From positions 43,883,067 through 43,947,066 of the forward strand of contig OX359245.1 in the NCBI GenBank assembly GCA_947179485.1: a DNA stretch of 64,000 bases, read 5' to 3'. How positions within the stretch are numbered: position 1 is the first letter of the stretch; the number at the start of each line of letters is the position of its first letter. A program made the translations under genes and the position numbers. Below the pieces are notes generated by a model that searched no databases, had not been told where the DNA came from, and worked only from the letters and a program-made list of their open reading frames with translations. Shown here piece by piece: positions 1 to 11,797 of the stretch. This DNA comes from Allacma fusca (lineage: Eukaryota > Arthropoda > Collembola > Symphypleona > Sminthuridae).

Positions 1-690
1 CAAAAACTGCAAAACTTATGACGCAAACCACGTACATTTTTCCATCCTAGGACTGCAAATACTAACCTAGACGAGTCAAAATTGTTTTAAAATTAACAAC
101 GATTATATCCTACACAAACTAGGTAGGGTCGATTGCAGCATGGAACAACAGACCGTAGCCATGGGTAAATCTCCAAAATCCCTCTCCAACCTTCCTGACA
201 TTCTTAGAATTTCGGGAAGGCATTTTCAGGTGAGTAGGCAAACCCGAACTGCATTAACAATTTTGCAGCTCTGCAGGGAATTCCAGAATAGAGTAACGGG
301 ACCCGACTTTGAGGTTATTACATATTTCCCCCACGAGTTTCCCCACCAATTTTCAGGAATTAAATTAATGTTGAGGTGAATAATATGCTCATTAAATCAC
401 ACGAATTGACGGTAAGAAAATTATTTTTAAAACAACAAAATGGTTCTAATCCTCGCTTCCTTGAGGAAATAAATGCTAAAAGTTAATATGCAGCGGTTAA
501 CGATTAGAGGGGCATTAATGTTTTTGCTCTAATTTTATCAGACCGGGGCAGATCATTTTGAAAAGGCTTGAGATTATATGTTACGAAAAAAGGGCCAAAT
601 TCCTTGTGTATGTTATATTTATAACGGGTACATTTTTACAATAGGTAATCCCGTATTACAATTACCGGGATTGGAATTAGTGTTTCTGAA
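1..690. other. Unassigned DNA left of the first repeat unit
   Basis: AT-rich sequence that does not match the corresponding part of the later units. The shared unit sequence begins near 690-700, at the stretch around 'acatacgtgcatataagaaa' that recurs near 39725 and 59440. A 79-codon open frame at 140-379 has no recognisable motif, and a donor-like 'caggtgagta' lies inside it near 228. I cannot assign a gene. Confidence 0.4.
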
Positions 691-699
691 CGGTAACAA

Positions 700-1367
700 A
701 ACATGTACATACGTGCATATAAGAAAGGAGTACTTACTATCTTATGGAACAGAATTACATATTATTGTTACAGCCACGTTAAGATTTAAGTCCTGTATAA
801 ATGCTTGCATTTTCTTTGTATTATTATTAAGGCTCAAATCATTACAGTGAGAATCTTCTGACACGAGTCTAACTGTATGCTAAAATGTTCCGTAAACTTT
901 CCGTAAAAAATATATTACGGAAAATGACGAAAACTTTGGAAATGACGTACAGCCACGCTCGAAGAAGAAATATAGTACATTGTAAGGTTGTACATACTCG
1001 TTTCAATACTATTCTTAACTGAGTGATTTAAAAACCTGTAGTTTCAAAGTGGCATGTAAATTGTATACCTACGACACACTAATGGGATAAATGCAGCATA
1101 TTATGCATATACGAATGCAGTTACACAGTTTCCCAAGTTAAACCTAATATGAAAATTCATGAATAATTATATAGAATTTTGAAATCCAGAATTCAATGTA
1201 AAAAAATTACAGGGAACCAAGCTAGGAGGGCAGGAACCATTTTCATGTTGCGGGAAACAAATACCTAAAATTTCAGGTCTGGGTTGGATTCAGACGCGGC
1301 TCCTGATACTTTATTACATGACACCAGCTTTGGTGCTAATACGGAAATTACAATATCCATCTAATCT
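700..1367. other. Spacer / 3' flank of kinase copy A
   Basis: No gene seen. This is the segment between the possible F-box region of one unit and the stop codon of the next kinase copy; it is repeated near 13340-13994, 39720-40486 and 59430-60206. It probably includes the kinase 3' untranslated region. Confidence 0.5.
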
Positions 1368-1497
1368 CTACACACTTATATCGCAGTAGTCGGGCGAGGA
1401 AGGAAATTGGAAGAGAGTCCGCAGCATATCTTTGATGTGTTTGAAATCAGGACGCATTTCTGGATCGAATTCCCAACAACGCATCATGATCTTATAG
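1368..1497 (-). CDS. Kinase last exon, copy A
   Basis: Reads YKIMMRCWEFDPEMRPDF and ends ...DYCDISV before a TAG. CWxxDPxxRP is the subdomain XI signature of tyrosine kinases. The acceptor AG is at 1499-1498. The first base joins the two left over from the exon at 1591-1802, so the phase is consistent. The same exon occurs at 13995-14124, 40487-40616 and 60207-60336. Confidence 0.8.
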
Positions 1498-1590
1498 CTA
1501 CATAAAATTAAAAAGCACTTATTCTTCAAGGTCTTTACTACGAAAATTCACATGTCAGTACGTGAGAACATAGTTTAAAAAAATAAATAC

Positions 1591-1802
1591 ATTTCTTCTG
1601 AAGCAAATTTTGGTCCCGACAGTCTCAAATTTTGTTCCAAGTAATCAATAAATTCAGTAGTCCAGCCCATGCCCGGGTATGGAATCAGACCCAAGGAGAA
1701 GATTTCCCATAATGTAACTCCATAGGACCAAACATCAGATTTGTGGGTAAATATCATAGATTTTAACGATTCTAACGCTAACCAGTGCCTCGGAAGCTTT
1801 TC
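1591..1802 (-). CDS. Kinase C-lobe exon (subdomains VIII-X), copy A
   Basis: Starts [13 protein letters not shown], matching the end of the activation loop (LPxRWxAxESL), then [19 protein letters not shown] and PYPGM, the subdomain IX-X core of receptor tyrosine kinases. Bounded by acceptor TTAG and donor GTATTT. Paralogous exons lie at 14213-14424 and 61090-61301; the exon is absent from copy C. Confidence 0.85.
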
Positions 1803-2047
1803 CTAAGAAAGTATAAGTATTTGCGGAATTTGTAATCCTATAGATTACATTACAATATACGTAATTATCTGTAAGCTAAAACATCAGCCTGCTGTTACAA
1901 TTGTAGATGAAAAATTTCTACTGAATAAAAATTCTACTTTACCTCCAAATGACACAAAAGGGCGGATTCATGTATTATTTATGGAGCGTGTGCATGAAAA
2001 TAAAAATGTATTACTTCTACGTACCTGAGACTTTTTAACATAATTGT

Positions 2048-3372
2048 CGGGTTGGTCAAATTAAAGGTTGGTTTGATATTGCCTGATGACTTCATAACAT
2101 CCTTCTTCAAGGGCCTCCAATTAGATTCTATGGTCTGTGTGTTCGCACCGGTAAAGGGATCTACGAAATTGTGAGCGTGCTCTACGTCATAATGTGCGTA
2201 TTCATGAATCAAGTCGCCCGTACGCTTTCCAACCGTCGGTAACAATGGTGGTACCTCTGGCCACGTGCTTCTGGATGAGTGGAATCAGAACCTCTGCGGT
2301 CCTCTTGTTGTCAGGCAATATTTCCAACCTGAAGCGGCCACGTTTGTTACCGTCCGGACCTGTTTGTATCTCAATCATTCCGAGCACCCAACTACCCTCA
2401 ACTAGACTTCCTGCAAGTCAGTAAAACATTTGTATTTAATTGTGAACGATTTGAAAACCTAATAAATAATTGATGTTTTTGTACCTCGATTGTATTTCCT
2501 CTTGCCCATCAGAGTTTCGTCAATTTCTACCGTCACGCCTTCTCCTCCAAGTTGGTAATCTTCATTCATCTTCATATCCAGCCACGCAAAACAGATTTCT
2601 CGACTGTAGTTTAACCAATCTGCAATAGTCTGGTGGGATGTTGATTCAGTGTCCGAAATTTCACGGGCCAAGAAATTGTAGCTTGTCTGATTATGTGCGA
2701 AGAAATAAAAAATTCGTAATACTTTGTCGAAGTACACATGGGTGCCATCAAAAACTGCAGATGTCGTTATGGAGTAACTGTAGGCATTTTTGTCACCGTG
2801 TTTTCTTCGCAGCGTACAAATCCAGCGAGGGTTGCCATCTTTTCTAAATTGAAGTGACATCTGTGATTGGCATTTCTGGCACTGCTTTCCATCTCGAAGT
2901 AACCGTTTGCCCTGTAGAAATTTTATAATTGCCTCTTCTCCTTCATCAAGAAGAGCCTGGAAGGTAGAATGCAATTTACTAAAATTAATATGTTAATTAT
3001 TACATGTGTTACTTTGTAAGAATTGTGTATTGAAGCTTGTGAAACGTACCCCAAAAAATTCAAGGGTTTGGGAGCAGGAGGTTCATCCTCTACGTCGTCT
3101 TCTGGTCTGTGAATCGGTGGGCTCGGGCATGCGGATTCCGAAACGGTGGTTGTGGAAGGAAGTGACTCCGCTACAGTCCTCGAGGTTGATGGAGTACTAG
3201 TTGTTGGACTTCCTGATGGATTTTCTGGTGACCCAGTACACAAACGCTTAGATCCAGAGCCGTAGTTGTCCTCTATCGTAGTTTGCCTCGAAGCTTTGGG
3301 ATGCGGTAGTAGTTTGGGGCCATCTTCGTTGAACCGTTGATGGCGCTGGATAGAACCCTTCTTTGCACCCAT
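2048..3372 (-). pseudogene. Merlin-type (IS1595/ISXO2-like) DDE transposase
   Basis: Exon 1 (3372-3050) begins MGAKKGSIQRHQRF and is Ser/Thr/Pro-rich. Exon 2 (about 2978-2485) carries a CxxC zinc-finger-like pair (CQKCQ), the usual N-terminal region of the family, and the motif VEIDETLMGKRKYNRG with the first catalytic Asp. Exon 3 (2410-2048) continues WVLGMIEI and IVTDGWKAY with the second Asp, then changes frame by one base near 2215 before YDVEHAHNFVDP and the acidic residue in QTIESNWR. GT-AG junctions are plausible at each exon edge. The frameshift and the missing 3' end make it non-functional. Confidence 0.75.
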
Positions 3373-3693
3373 GGTAAATTCGAAGTAGAGGTAAAATCTG
3401 GACGAAGGCTGGTGTAATAACCTAATGGGACCTTCTAGCTTAAGGCAGCTCCATTGAGCATCCAGAATTAAGTTCATGATGCCCAAATTGGGGTATATAC
3501 CCACTGACCCGACATAGCTCCGCCCGAAAATATTTGACGTTTTGGAAACGTTGCTACTAAAATTATTTGAGAGCTGACCTTTCCACTAGTTTGGGTACTT
3601 TTCCATTGATCTGATTGGCTGAAATGTACTGGGGTATTGTTGCCCTATATTACTCCCCACACACGCCATGTTTTCCCATGGTTAGTTATTACT

Positions 3694-4100
3694 CATTGTT
3701 AGCACCAGTTTTCGTTTAATCAATACAAAGTATATTCTCCGTGGAGTCAAAATATACTTGGTAGTACGTACGTAAATATTCATTGTCAGTACCAGTTTTT
3801 CTTCAATTAACACTAATTATATTCCCGATGGAATGAAAATATACTTGGTAGTACTTACGTAAATATTCATTGTCAGTACCAGTTTTTCTTCAATTAACAC
3901 CAGATATATTCCCGGTGGACTGAAAATATACTTGGTAGTACTTACGTAAATATTCATTGTTGAATTAATACCAAGTATATTCCTGGTGGAGTCAAAATAT
4001 ACTTGGTATTCCTTTCGTGAATGGTTATTGTAAGTACCAGTTTTCCTTCAATTAATACCAACTATATTCTTGGTTCAGTAAGTGTCTGGTAGTAAAGTAG
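3694..4100. repeat. 87-bp minisatellite inside the Merlin-like block
   Basis: The word 'cattgtcagtaccagttttt' recurs at 3781 and 3868, and 'cattgt' again at 3955, an exact 87-base period. Two more degenerate, partly shortened units follow to about 4100. Each unit contains 'aaaatatacttggtagtac'. No coding potential. Confidence 0.8.
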
Positions 4101-4651
4101 TGTACCAGGTAATTTTCCTGGTATTAGAACAGGAGTTTTGTATAGTGTGAACCAGCATAGCCACACCAGGTATATATTCGGGGGCGAATACCAGGTAGTG
4201 AAGTATATCCCTTTGGGCTTGGTTGTTTTTACTGCAATGTTTTCAGTATTGGAATTTCTAGCCAACTTTCCTTTAAATACAATTCCAAACGCTCCTTCTC
4301 CAAGTTTTTGGTCTTCTGCAGGGTAAACAATAATCAAGTAATAATTTTAGACAACCGGACATTCAAAGCAATATTGAGCGCTCAGAAAGCTGTATGTTCG
4401 TACAATCTAAATTTTCAAAGGAATTAACCTACAATTAATAAATCTTTCCACTTTATCTCAAACTCTTGGTTGTAAGGTATAAACTGGGCGTTCTCGTGAG
4501 CAAATTGACCTGCTCTGATTTGATTTCCATCTCCATTCTTAAACAAATCAATTTCCAAGGCAGTGAGTAGATCCTAACATCAAAAATGTCTCAATGAATA
4601 ATCCGTGCTTGTTTATTGGCGTCAGCAGTTAAAATGAGTAATTTTAATTAC

Positions 4652-5792
4652 ACTTCTTTGCCGGTACTTCCTATACAAAATAATCAATGGTATCCCTAAA
4701 ATGATGACGATTCCCAAAAGGCTGTACCAGTATGGAGCCAGGGTTCCAGTATTTGTTTCAAGAGTTTCATTTAAAGTGTCCCTTTCATCGGAGCCATCGC
4801 TGCAATGAGTTACACCATCAAAATAAAAATGCCCAGGAATGCATCCAATCTTATCATGACACTCAAACTCCGACCAATGACAACGACTTCCGTTGTCGCA
4901 ACGTTCTTCATCAGAGTCATCACTGCAATCATTCCATCCATCACTGATGTAGCTCCTTGGAATGCATTTGGTTCTATTTGGGCATGCGAAATGTGTCCAG
5001 TAGCATGCGGACCCACGCAGACAATTTTGTTCATCAGACCCATCCTCGCAATCTATAACACCATCGCATTTTTGCTCACCAGAAATGCATCTTTTGCTAA
5101 GACGGCAAGAAAATTGTGTCCAGAGGCACCCGTGTTTGCCTCTCTGACAGTTTTCCTCGTCGGATCCATCGAATACACCGCAATCATAGATGCCATCACA
5201 AATGTCGGTCAAGCCATATTTTTTATTTGACACTTTGCACATAATTGGTCCGTGGGTTCTCTCGGTACTGGTGCAATTTTTTTCGTCTGATCCATCTCTA
5301 CAATGAATCTTTTGATCGCACAATTCTATTTTAGGGATGCATTTATTTCCTTTATGACACGCAAATTGGGTTGGATGACAACCATCTAAATCTCTACAAT
5401 TTTCTTCATCTGAAGTATCGGTAAAACCACAATCATTGGCACCATTGCACACATCCTTCAGAGAAATGCAAATCGTGGTGACATTGCAGAAAAACTGGCT
5501 CTCAAAGCAATTTTCCATACTGTACGTGTTTCTGGATCTGGGACAATTCTCTTCATCGGAAGCGTCTTTGCAATCTAATTTTCCATCGCACTTCAGGTGC
5601 CCAGGAATACATTGATTCCCCTTGCGACATCCGTGCTGAGACCAATGACACCCGTTTACATCTTTACAATTTTCGTCATCCGAGTTGTCCCCACTTCCAC
5701 AATCATTTCGTCCATCGCAAACTAGTTTTTGATGAATACATACATTGGATATATTGCATTGGAACTCGTGTTTTTGGCAGAAGTTTGTGGTT
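4652..5792 (-). CDS. LDLa array plus transmembrane exon, copy A
   Basis: One open exon encodes eight LDLa modules (Cys spacing with DGxxDCxxxSDExxC), the fifth degenerate (CKVSNKKYG) and the last missing its final Cys pair. A single hydrophobic span (WYSLLGIVIILGIPLIILY) follows, then a basic stop-transfer RKYRQR. Splice acceptor TATAG and donor AGT|GTAATT. The first codon is shared with the preceding S1 exon in the correct phase. It has four fewer repeats than copy B. Confidence 0.85.
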
Positions 5793-5930
5793 CTATACAC
5801 AATAATTTTTTAAACGGGATAAGAATATAGGATTTTGAATAATGAGTTATATGAAGCGTGTATTTATATCTATGATATTACGATAATGACAACAATCTTT
5901 TAGTTGTTTACGGCTGAACGAAAATATTAC

Positions 5931-6348
5931 CCGAGTTTCATAACGCTTGCATGTATCCATCCAATGCTTGACTGGATATTGGTAAATAACGTTGGTCTCT
6001 CTTCAATATAATTATTTCCAATGGAAATGATTCCGCACAAGTAATCATTCCAGTAGTATTTGTCAGTGCATACTAAAAATCCGTCACAATCGTTCAGATA
6101 ACGGCGATCTCGATTTGCAGCGCACATGTGCTTGTCCGTAATGGCAGGGTACGCTTTCTTGCACACTATTTTCAAAAATAGTAGTGCATTCCTTATTGAG
6201 AAAATAATTAGTGGTGAATGCATCCAATGGTGATTTTCGGTTCGCCCAATTTACAAAAAGGCCAGTGACTACATATTTGGCTAGAAAATCATTTATTTTA
6301 GACTCCCGGAACGAAGGTAAAAATTTTATATCAAAATAAACAGTTACC
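5931..6348 (-). CDS. Trypsin-fold domain remnants (exon 6268-5931), copy A
   Basis: The exon at 6268-5931 encodes the S1 carboxy half: LFVNWANRKS (at the GWG position), HMCAANR, then LNDCDGFLVC where trypsins have GDSGGPxxC, then YLCGIIS and the terminal helix WIHASVMKLG. A 2-base deletion near 6170 relative to copy B breaks the frame. The donor of the previous exon is at 6348. Confidence 0.7.
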
Positions 6349-6611
6349 TATATAATTTGTATTTCGCTTGGGAAGTGAAACTGAAAATTCTTTGCTATGA
6401 ATGTCCAGGCCTTCTGTTAGGACTAGAAGTGCAATATCGTTTTCAAATGTGCCGTCAATGAAGTTGTCGTGAATGATTACTTGTTTCACATTCTGGGTCT
6501 GATTTTTTCCACTTGACATGTGATGCTATGCTGATGTTACCTGGAGACAGTCCAATAATGCAATGGGCGGATGTTAGAGCAAGAATTGTGGTCAGTAGAG
6601 CCGCACTGCAT

Positions 6612-7306
6612 TAGTGCATCGCATGGGTTCAAAACAGTCGAACCTGTACCTGAACCTGGACCCAAACTTTGGGTACCTCAAAAGCGTGAACCTGTACCTG
6701 AAAATGTACCCATTTCACAGGTTCAAATTTTTCGATCCTGAACCTGACCCAATTGCGTTTTTGTAGTACCCGCACCTGATTAGTACCTGAATCCGAAAAA
6801 GTACCCAAAAGACGACCTGAACCCGGGTATTTTTGGACCGGACCTGAATATGTTTGGGTACTTGAGAATCCAAACTTTTTTAAATTTTATCTTGTATTAA
6901 AAGTACAATTGGGTATTTGTAGTACAAAATATATTTAAAATGCATAAGCATGAAAGTTCACTGGTTCCTGGGACACCCTGCCATTGCTTTTGCGATGGAA
7001 ATCATTTGAGAAGCTTGAATCCTCCGGCCTTTAACTTTCAATCAATGAACCCAAACATTTCAGGTCTTTTGCGATCAGGTTCAGGTCTTTTATGTGTTGC
7101 ACCTGGTCCTGACAGGTAAAATCAAAACGGGTTTTTCTCTGTACCTGGTCCTGAACCTGAACCTGTACCCAATTTTACGGGTATAAAATATTGTACCCAG
7201 AAAGGACCCAAAATTATTGGGTCCAAAATAAATGAACCCATACTGAACCTGAACCTGGACCTGAACCCAAATACCCGGGTGCGACCTGAACCCATGCGAT
7301 GCACTA
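6612..7306. mobile_element. hAT-type non-autonomous element in S1 exon of copy A
   Basis: Inverted ends 'tagtgcatcgcatgggttca' and its complement at 7287-7306. It is flanked by an exact 8-base duplication, cactgcat, at 6604-6611 and 7307-7314; copy B has the empty site near 18375. The interior is largely degenerate repeats of 'gtacctgaacctg', probably subterminal binding repeats, with no transposase. TAGTG ends and an 8-base duplication point to the hAT superfamily. Confidence 0.88.
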
Positions 7307-7618
7307 CACTGCATCGGCAGGTACCTGGCGGGCTTTCCAGCCGAACAAAGTGGACATCGAAACTAGGGGAGGCAACATCGTCTAAAAATGATTTTGTAAA
7401 TTCTAAATATTTTAAAACATCAGAGCCAAGAACATCAACCAAAGTTTATACACAAGAAAATAGTTGAAAACAAAACGAATTATCTGTTGTGCATTTGCAT
7501 TGAATACGGCCCTGTAATTTATGGTATATTGCAATTCAAATAAAAAATTACATACCGTAAACAGCAGGAAAACTAATCATGATGGCTGTGCACAACTCCT
7601 GTGTTGAGGACTGTACAA

Positions 7619-8765
7619 TAGTGCCCCGCATGGGTACAAAAATGTTGTACCTGGACCTGAACCTGTACCGGAATCACGGGTACATGGATTTTTTGAACCT
7701 ATACCTGTACCTGAATACCTTGGTTCAATTTTCCTGAACCTGTACCTGTACTCAAACTAAATCAGGAGTACCTGTACCTGAAAAGTACCTGTACCCGGGT
7801 ATATTTTAAAAGTACCTGAACCTACCCGAGTATTTTCCATTGTACTAATTTAAAGGATTCCCAAATATTTTACACGAAATAAAAAATTAAAATTTCTGCG
7901 ATCAAGACATTTTGACTTGATAAAATTATTTATCAGAGTAGATAAATTTTTATTATTTATTCTTCGAAAAAATGACTATGTACTGGAATTATCAGTGGCT
8001 CTAAATGATTACATACAGGTTGAAAAGGATAATCGATAGCAAAATCTACGATATGAATAAGTTCAATCCAACAATACAAATGCAGTGTTATATTTTCTAA
8101 ACGTTCAATAATGGCGAGAAATTAAACGATTAAGAATTTATTTTGCACCCTGCAATTGCTTTTGCAATGGAAAACATTTTTATGATTCAAACTCCTCAGA
8201 TATTAACTTCAGCCAAGCTTTGAAACAAAAACATTTCCTACCGTAACTCCACTCTTATATAAGCGTTTATGGGTCAGAAGATCTGGGCCATAGGAGAAGG
8301 CTCGCTCAATCTTAATCTCTGTTCTTTAGCAGTTCCAGGAACTGATAAAAATTCTCTGGTCATTCCAGCTAATGCTGGGTAACTAGCCACGTGTTCCTAT
8401 ATGGTATAAATTTTAATGTAAAATGTTTCAAGGTCAAAAATTCGGAGGAGTTTTTAAAGCTCAACAACACCTTTACAGGCGTTACTTGGAAATTATTATT
8501 GACTGAGAAGTACCTGAAAGTTCAGGTATTTTACATTCAGGTTCAGGTATTTACCCAGTGCGTACCCGTACCTGATGGGTTTATACCCAAAAGATTGCTT
8601 TTTGTACCTGTACCCATACCTGAACCTGAATTTTCAGGTATCTAACGACTGAACCTGAACCTCTACCCAAATTGGATGGGTACAAGAAGTATGTACCTGA
8701 TAGGTACCTGTACCTGAACCTGTACCCAAATACCCGGGTAAAACCTGTACCCATGAGGGGCACTA
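7619..8765. mobile_element. hAT-type non-autonomous element near 5' end of copy A
   Basis: Inverted ends 'tagtgccccgcatgggtac' and, at the right, the complement of 'tagtgcccctcatgggtac'. Exact 8-base duplication ctgtacaa at 7611-7618 and 8766-8773. Empty site in copy B near 18683. Both flanks contain degenerate 'acctgtacctgaa' repeats around a unique AT-rich core. The ends are related to those of the element at 6612, so this is the same family or a sister. Confidence 0.88.
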
Positions 8766-8773
8766 CTGTACAA

Positions 8774-10550
8774 GCTCAGAATTACTACTATAATAAACTA
8801 ATGGGATTGTTTGAAGGGGTGCGTATGTGCAAACTTACAATTAATGATGTTAACTTTAATAATAAACGATACGTAGATGTTCGTCGGAAATATTTACTCA
8901 AACGCGTTTTGAAGGAATGTTTTATAGGAAATGGACGTGCAGAAAACTTGCCACAAATGCACGACGGACAATTTGGTAGTTAAAAGTGCTACTGTATAGA
9001 ATTGAAGTATGAAAAATTCTATATTCTATACACCTAGGAGGATCAACCAATATTATTGTCCCCCTACTTTTTATGCCCATAATAAGTCCCATAAAATACA
9101 GTGTTTATCTCTGGCAATCTATTATTATGCTTATAAGATGCGGTTAGTCCGTTCAATTTTCCCTGGGTATTGAAGAACATATTCTTGGATTATTTGTACG
9201 TTCAGTACAGCCACTGCAAAATATGCGGTTGTAATGTAAGAAATTATCCCGTAAATAAATGCAAGCTCGAAAATAAAAACATTAAGCATTTATTTTTGAG
9301 TTGAAAAATTATTCCACCACTTTTTTCATTCAATTATTTGGGGAATTGTGTCTTATTCCGTGATTGTTCGGGGGCTCAACATTTATTTGCACAGTTAATC
9401 AGATGATGCCCAGTTGAAGCAGGCATTACTTTTCCGTTATTTTATTACGAAAGAGTTGTTTTATTTACAACCGCAAAACGTGGCATTGTCTAACATGCAA
9501 ATAATCACTGACCAACAATTTTAAAGCGATTTGTATTGGGCACATTTACCGATAAGTACGCTAATTTTTTTTATTGCTGTAAAGCGTACATGAAATGGAA
9601 ATACAAATCGGTTTATTATTTTTGGAAACTTATTTTTAGAATATTTCCATGCTTCAGGGGTGTTTTTGTTTTAATTTTATGAAAAAGGATCTTCATAGGA
9701 TGTTCATAATAAAGGCGTATATGTAACCAATGAAGGTCGATTTGTCAACCCTAAAATGCTCACTTTGAATAACCAATAGAAATAACCCGTTTTAAGAACG
9801 GTCTTAACAGCAGTATGAAATTATCACCAGCTGGATTTTATTTTCCCTTGCCAGGTTTCAGCACCGAGACGGATCAAAAATGCTTCGAGTTTAATATCTC
9901 TAGCAAATAAATTCCGCTAAAACGATGTAAATTAGATGTAAGTATTTTGGAGGTACTTATATTCCACCGCAAAAACATGAAATTTTAATTCTTTCATTTG
10001 CTCACAAATATTCTATTATTAATTTGATTGGTTTGACTTGGATTCAACCTTAAATGCAGTTTGGGTATAGCTCGACCTATTATTAAAATTCCCGGGAATA
10101 ATTTTAACCAAACTAGTGTAGTACAATTTGTTAGGCAAATATCGATTCTCGAAAAAGAAGCATCATTACAAATTTAGCTACCATTGTATACTCATTTTTA
10201 AGAGTCCTAATTTTTTAAAGGGTTTTCCCGAATAATTGCTTGTAAAAACAATTTTTAGGTTACAAGAACATCTATCTAAGAGCAGGTGATTAAAAAGTGC
10301 AACACGATTTTCAGCACTGCTATTAATGATCAGTTTAATTACAATTTAGTTCAGTACTTAGAACCACCTTTTTACTTCAATGGGTTCCAGCTACACGTCT
10401 TGTTGAAAATATGCAAAATCTAATGACAATCCCTTTGACACTCATTTCAAACAAGGACTATTCTTTTGTGATACTTTTTAATATATATTGCTCACTTTGG
10501 AAGTTTATTTAGAGAACTACACTTCAGTAGCCAGGGAAAACATTTAAGCA
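8774..10550. other. Intergenic spacer, unit 1
   Basis: No gene seen. 8774-8990 is the upstream flank of receptor kinase copy A (repeated near 18690 and 63000). From 9060 it matches 47727-48990 and 63350-64000, including 'gggtattgaagaa' and 'aaccgcaaaacgtggcattg'. Promoter signals for the minus-strand kinase and plus-strand IR should lie here, but I cannot define them. Confidence 0.5.
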
Positions 10551-10552
10551 AA

Positions 10553-11797
10553 ATGAATTCAAATTTGAGCGTTCGAAATTTCTGGCCAACAAATATTCTT
10601 AAAACAATACTATTTACGCTGGTACTTTTTAAAATTGCTACAAAGTCCGAACCCCTTTTAAATTCTCCCAAATCCACAACTCTTGATTTGCAAGAATTAT
10701 TACCCTCTTTAATAAACTGTTTCGTTCGAATTTTTGATCTGGGCGTCACCTTCGACTACTCCACACTGACCGTTCCTTTTCTTCTGACAAATGTCAAAAA
10801 CTACCCACGTTTCCAGCAATTTTTCGATTGTGATTTCGATGACGATTATATTAAATGGGAAAAACTAGTAGAGAAACTTCTGACTCTAAAACTGTCCTCA
10901 ATTAAATGCTTCGCGGGTATAATCCTACAGGAAAATATGGTTTAAATTCTGATGACCCAACGGAGGCCAACAATATCGAGTGCCTGTTTAGAATTTTGGG
11001 GTACGAATCTTCCCTCAGATATTTCAAGACAGTCAAGGACGAAGTATTCGACGAAAAAAAGCTGTTAATTTTCCCAAGAATGTTTTTCCTTTATACAAAT
11101 GACCCCATTTCAAACCAAGATCTTAATTCTGGTTTGGATGACAAAATTTTAACGTCTGCCTTTTGTAATGAAGATAAATTTACGTATTTCAAAGTAATTT
11201 ATAGCACATCCATTCAATCGAATGTCCCCGGCCCGGAGTACTCAAGTCGAGCTATATTACATGTATGCTAAATATGTACATCATGAGTTCTTCCCAGTAA
11301 AATGTGCTCATTTGGATGATCAGACGGTTTTGGATTCATTCCTGTTTTGTTACGAAAATGTGACACAAAATGGAAGATTATATTTTATGTGTGCGACAAT
11401 CAAAATTGGTAACAATGAGTATATCTATTGTGAAGAAAGTGTTCTGAATTATTACATTGATCCATTTAGTATCCAAACAGTCACGGGAATTTTCCTCAGG
11501 GAATATTACAACCATACTTTGAAAACAGAAACTTGCTCAAGCGGAGCTCCAAAACTATTACCCTTTTATGTAATAACACGGAGCAGGAATGATGACTACA
11601 TTTCAACGGTTGCATTTTACGTTGGATTTCATGTTATCTAGCAGTTACAAAAGTTTCCACAAATCCGATTTTACCATATCAACACCCATCACAACGAACT
11701 GGGCAGGATTGAAGGAACTGGTTTTTTTATTAAGATTTTTGAATAAAGCATTTGAGCAGGGATTACAATTAGGAAATATCCCTGAGTATGAGTGAGC
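10553..11797 (+). pseudogene. Divergent ionotropic receptor (IR)-like chemoreceptor, copy 1
   Basis: ATG at 10553 is followed by a basic start and a hydrophobic signal-like segment (ILKTILFTLVLFKIA). The extracellular part continues in three frames: a one-base deletion near 10937 and a one-base insertion near 11247, each judged against copies 2 and 3. A deletion after 11630 ('ggatttcatgttatcta') removes the M1 helix and pore region present in copy 3. The last part, FHKSDFTISTPITTNWAGLKELV, matches the region after M3 in IRs. Non-functional. The IR assignment rests on the M1-pore-M3-S2 layout of copy 3 and is not certain. Confidence 0.6.

Larger units (their letters stand above)
2048..4207 (-). 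mobile_element. Merlin/IS1595-like transposon remnant replacing kinase exons
   Basis: Kinase copies A and B align up to 2047 ('ttaacataattgtc') and again from about 4207 ('tttgggcttggttg'). Between these points copy A has foreign DNA in place of the 0.7 kb of kinase exons present in copy B. The block contains a three-exon transposase on the minus strand, whose 3' end is cut at the left junction, and a minisatellite at its right part. I found no convincing terminal inverted repeats, so the element is truncated or arrived with a rearrangement. Confidence 0.7.
1368..8800 (-). pseudogene. Receptor kinase copy A (S1-LDLa-TM-tyrosine kinase), disrupted
   Basis: Exon remnants in transcription order: 5' exon ending near 7559 and split by a hAT-type element; S1 amino half 7402-6348, split by another element; S1 carboxy half 6268-5931; LDLa and membrane exon 5792-4652 (8 LDLa repeats); juxtamembrane 4573-4429; kinase N-lobe from 4315, cut near 4207; catalytic-loop exon end 2048-2022; kinase C-lobe 1802-1591 (DVWSYG motif); last exon 1497-1368, ending DYCDISV. 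The hinge, catalytic loop and most of the N-lobe are replaced by a Merlin-like block. Compared with copies B and D there is also an 8-base deletion near 6510 and a 2-base deletion near 6170 that shift the S1 frame. The LDLa exon remains fully open. No active kinase can be made. Confidence 0.85.

Noticed and set aside
140-379. Possible small gene at the left edge
   Set aside because: No motif, no repeat in other units and a donor-like site inside; not enough to call.
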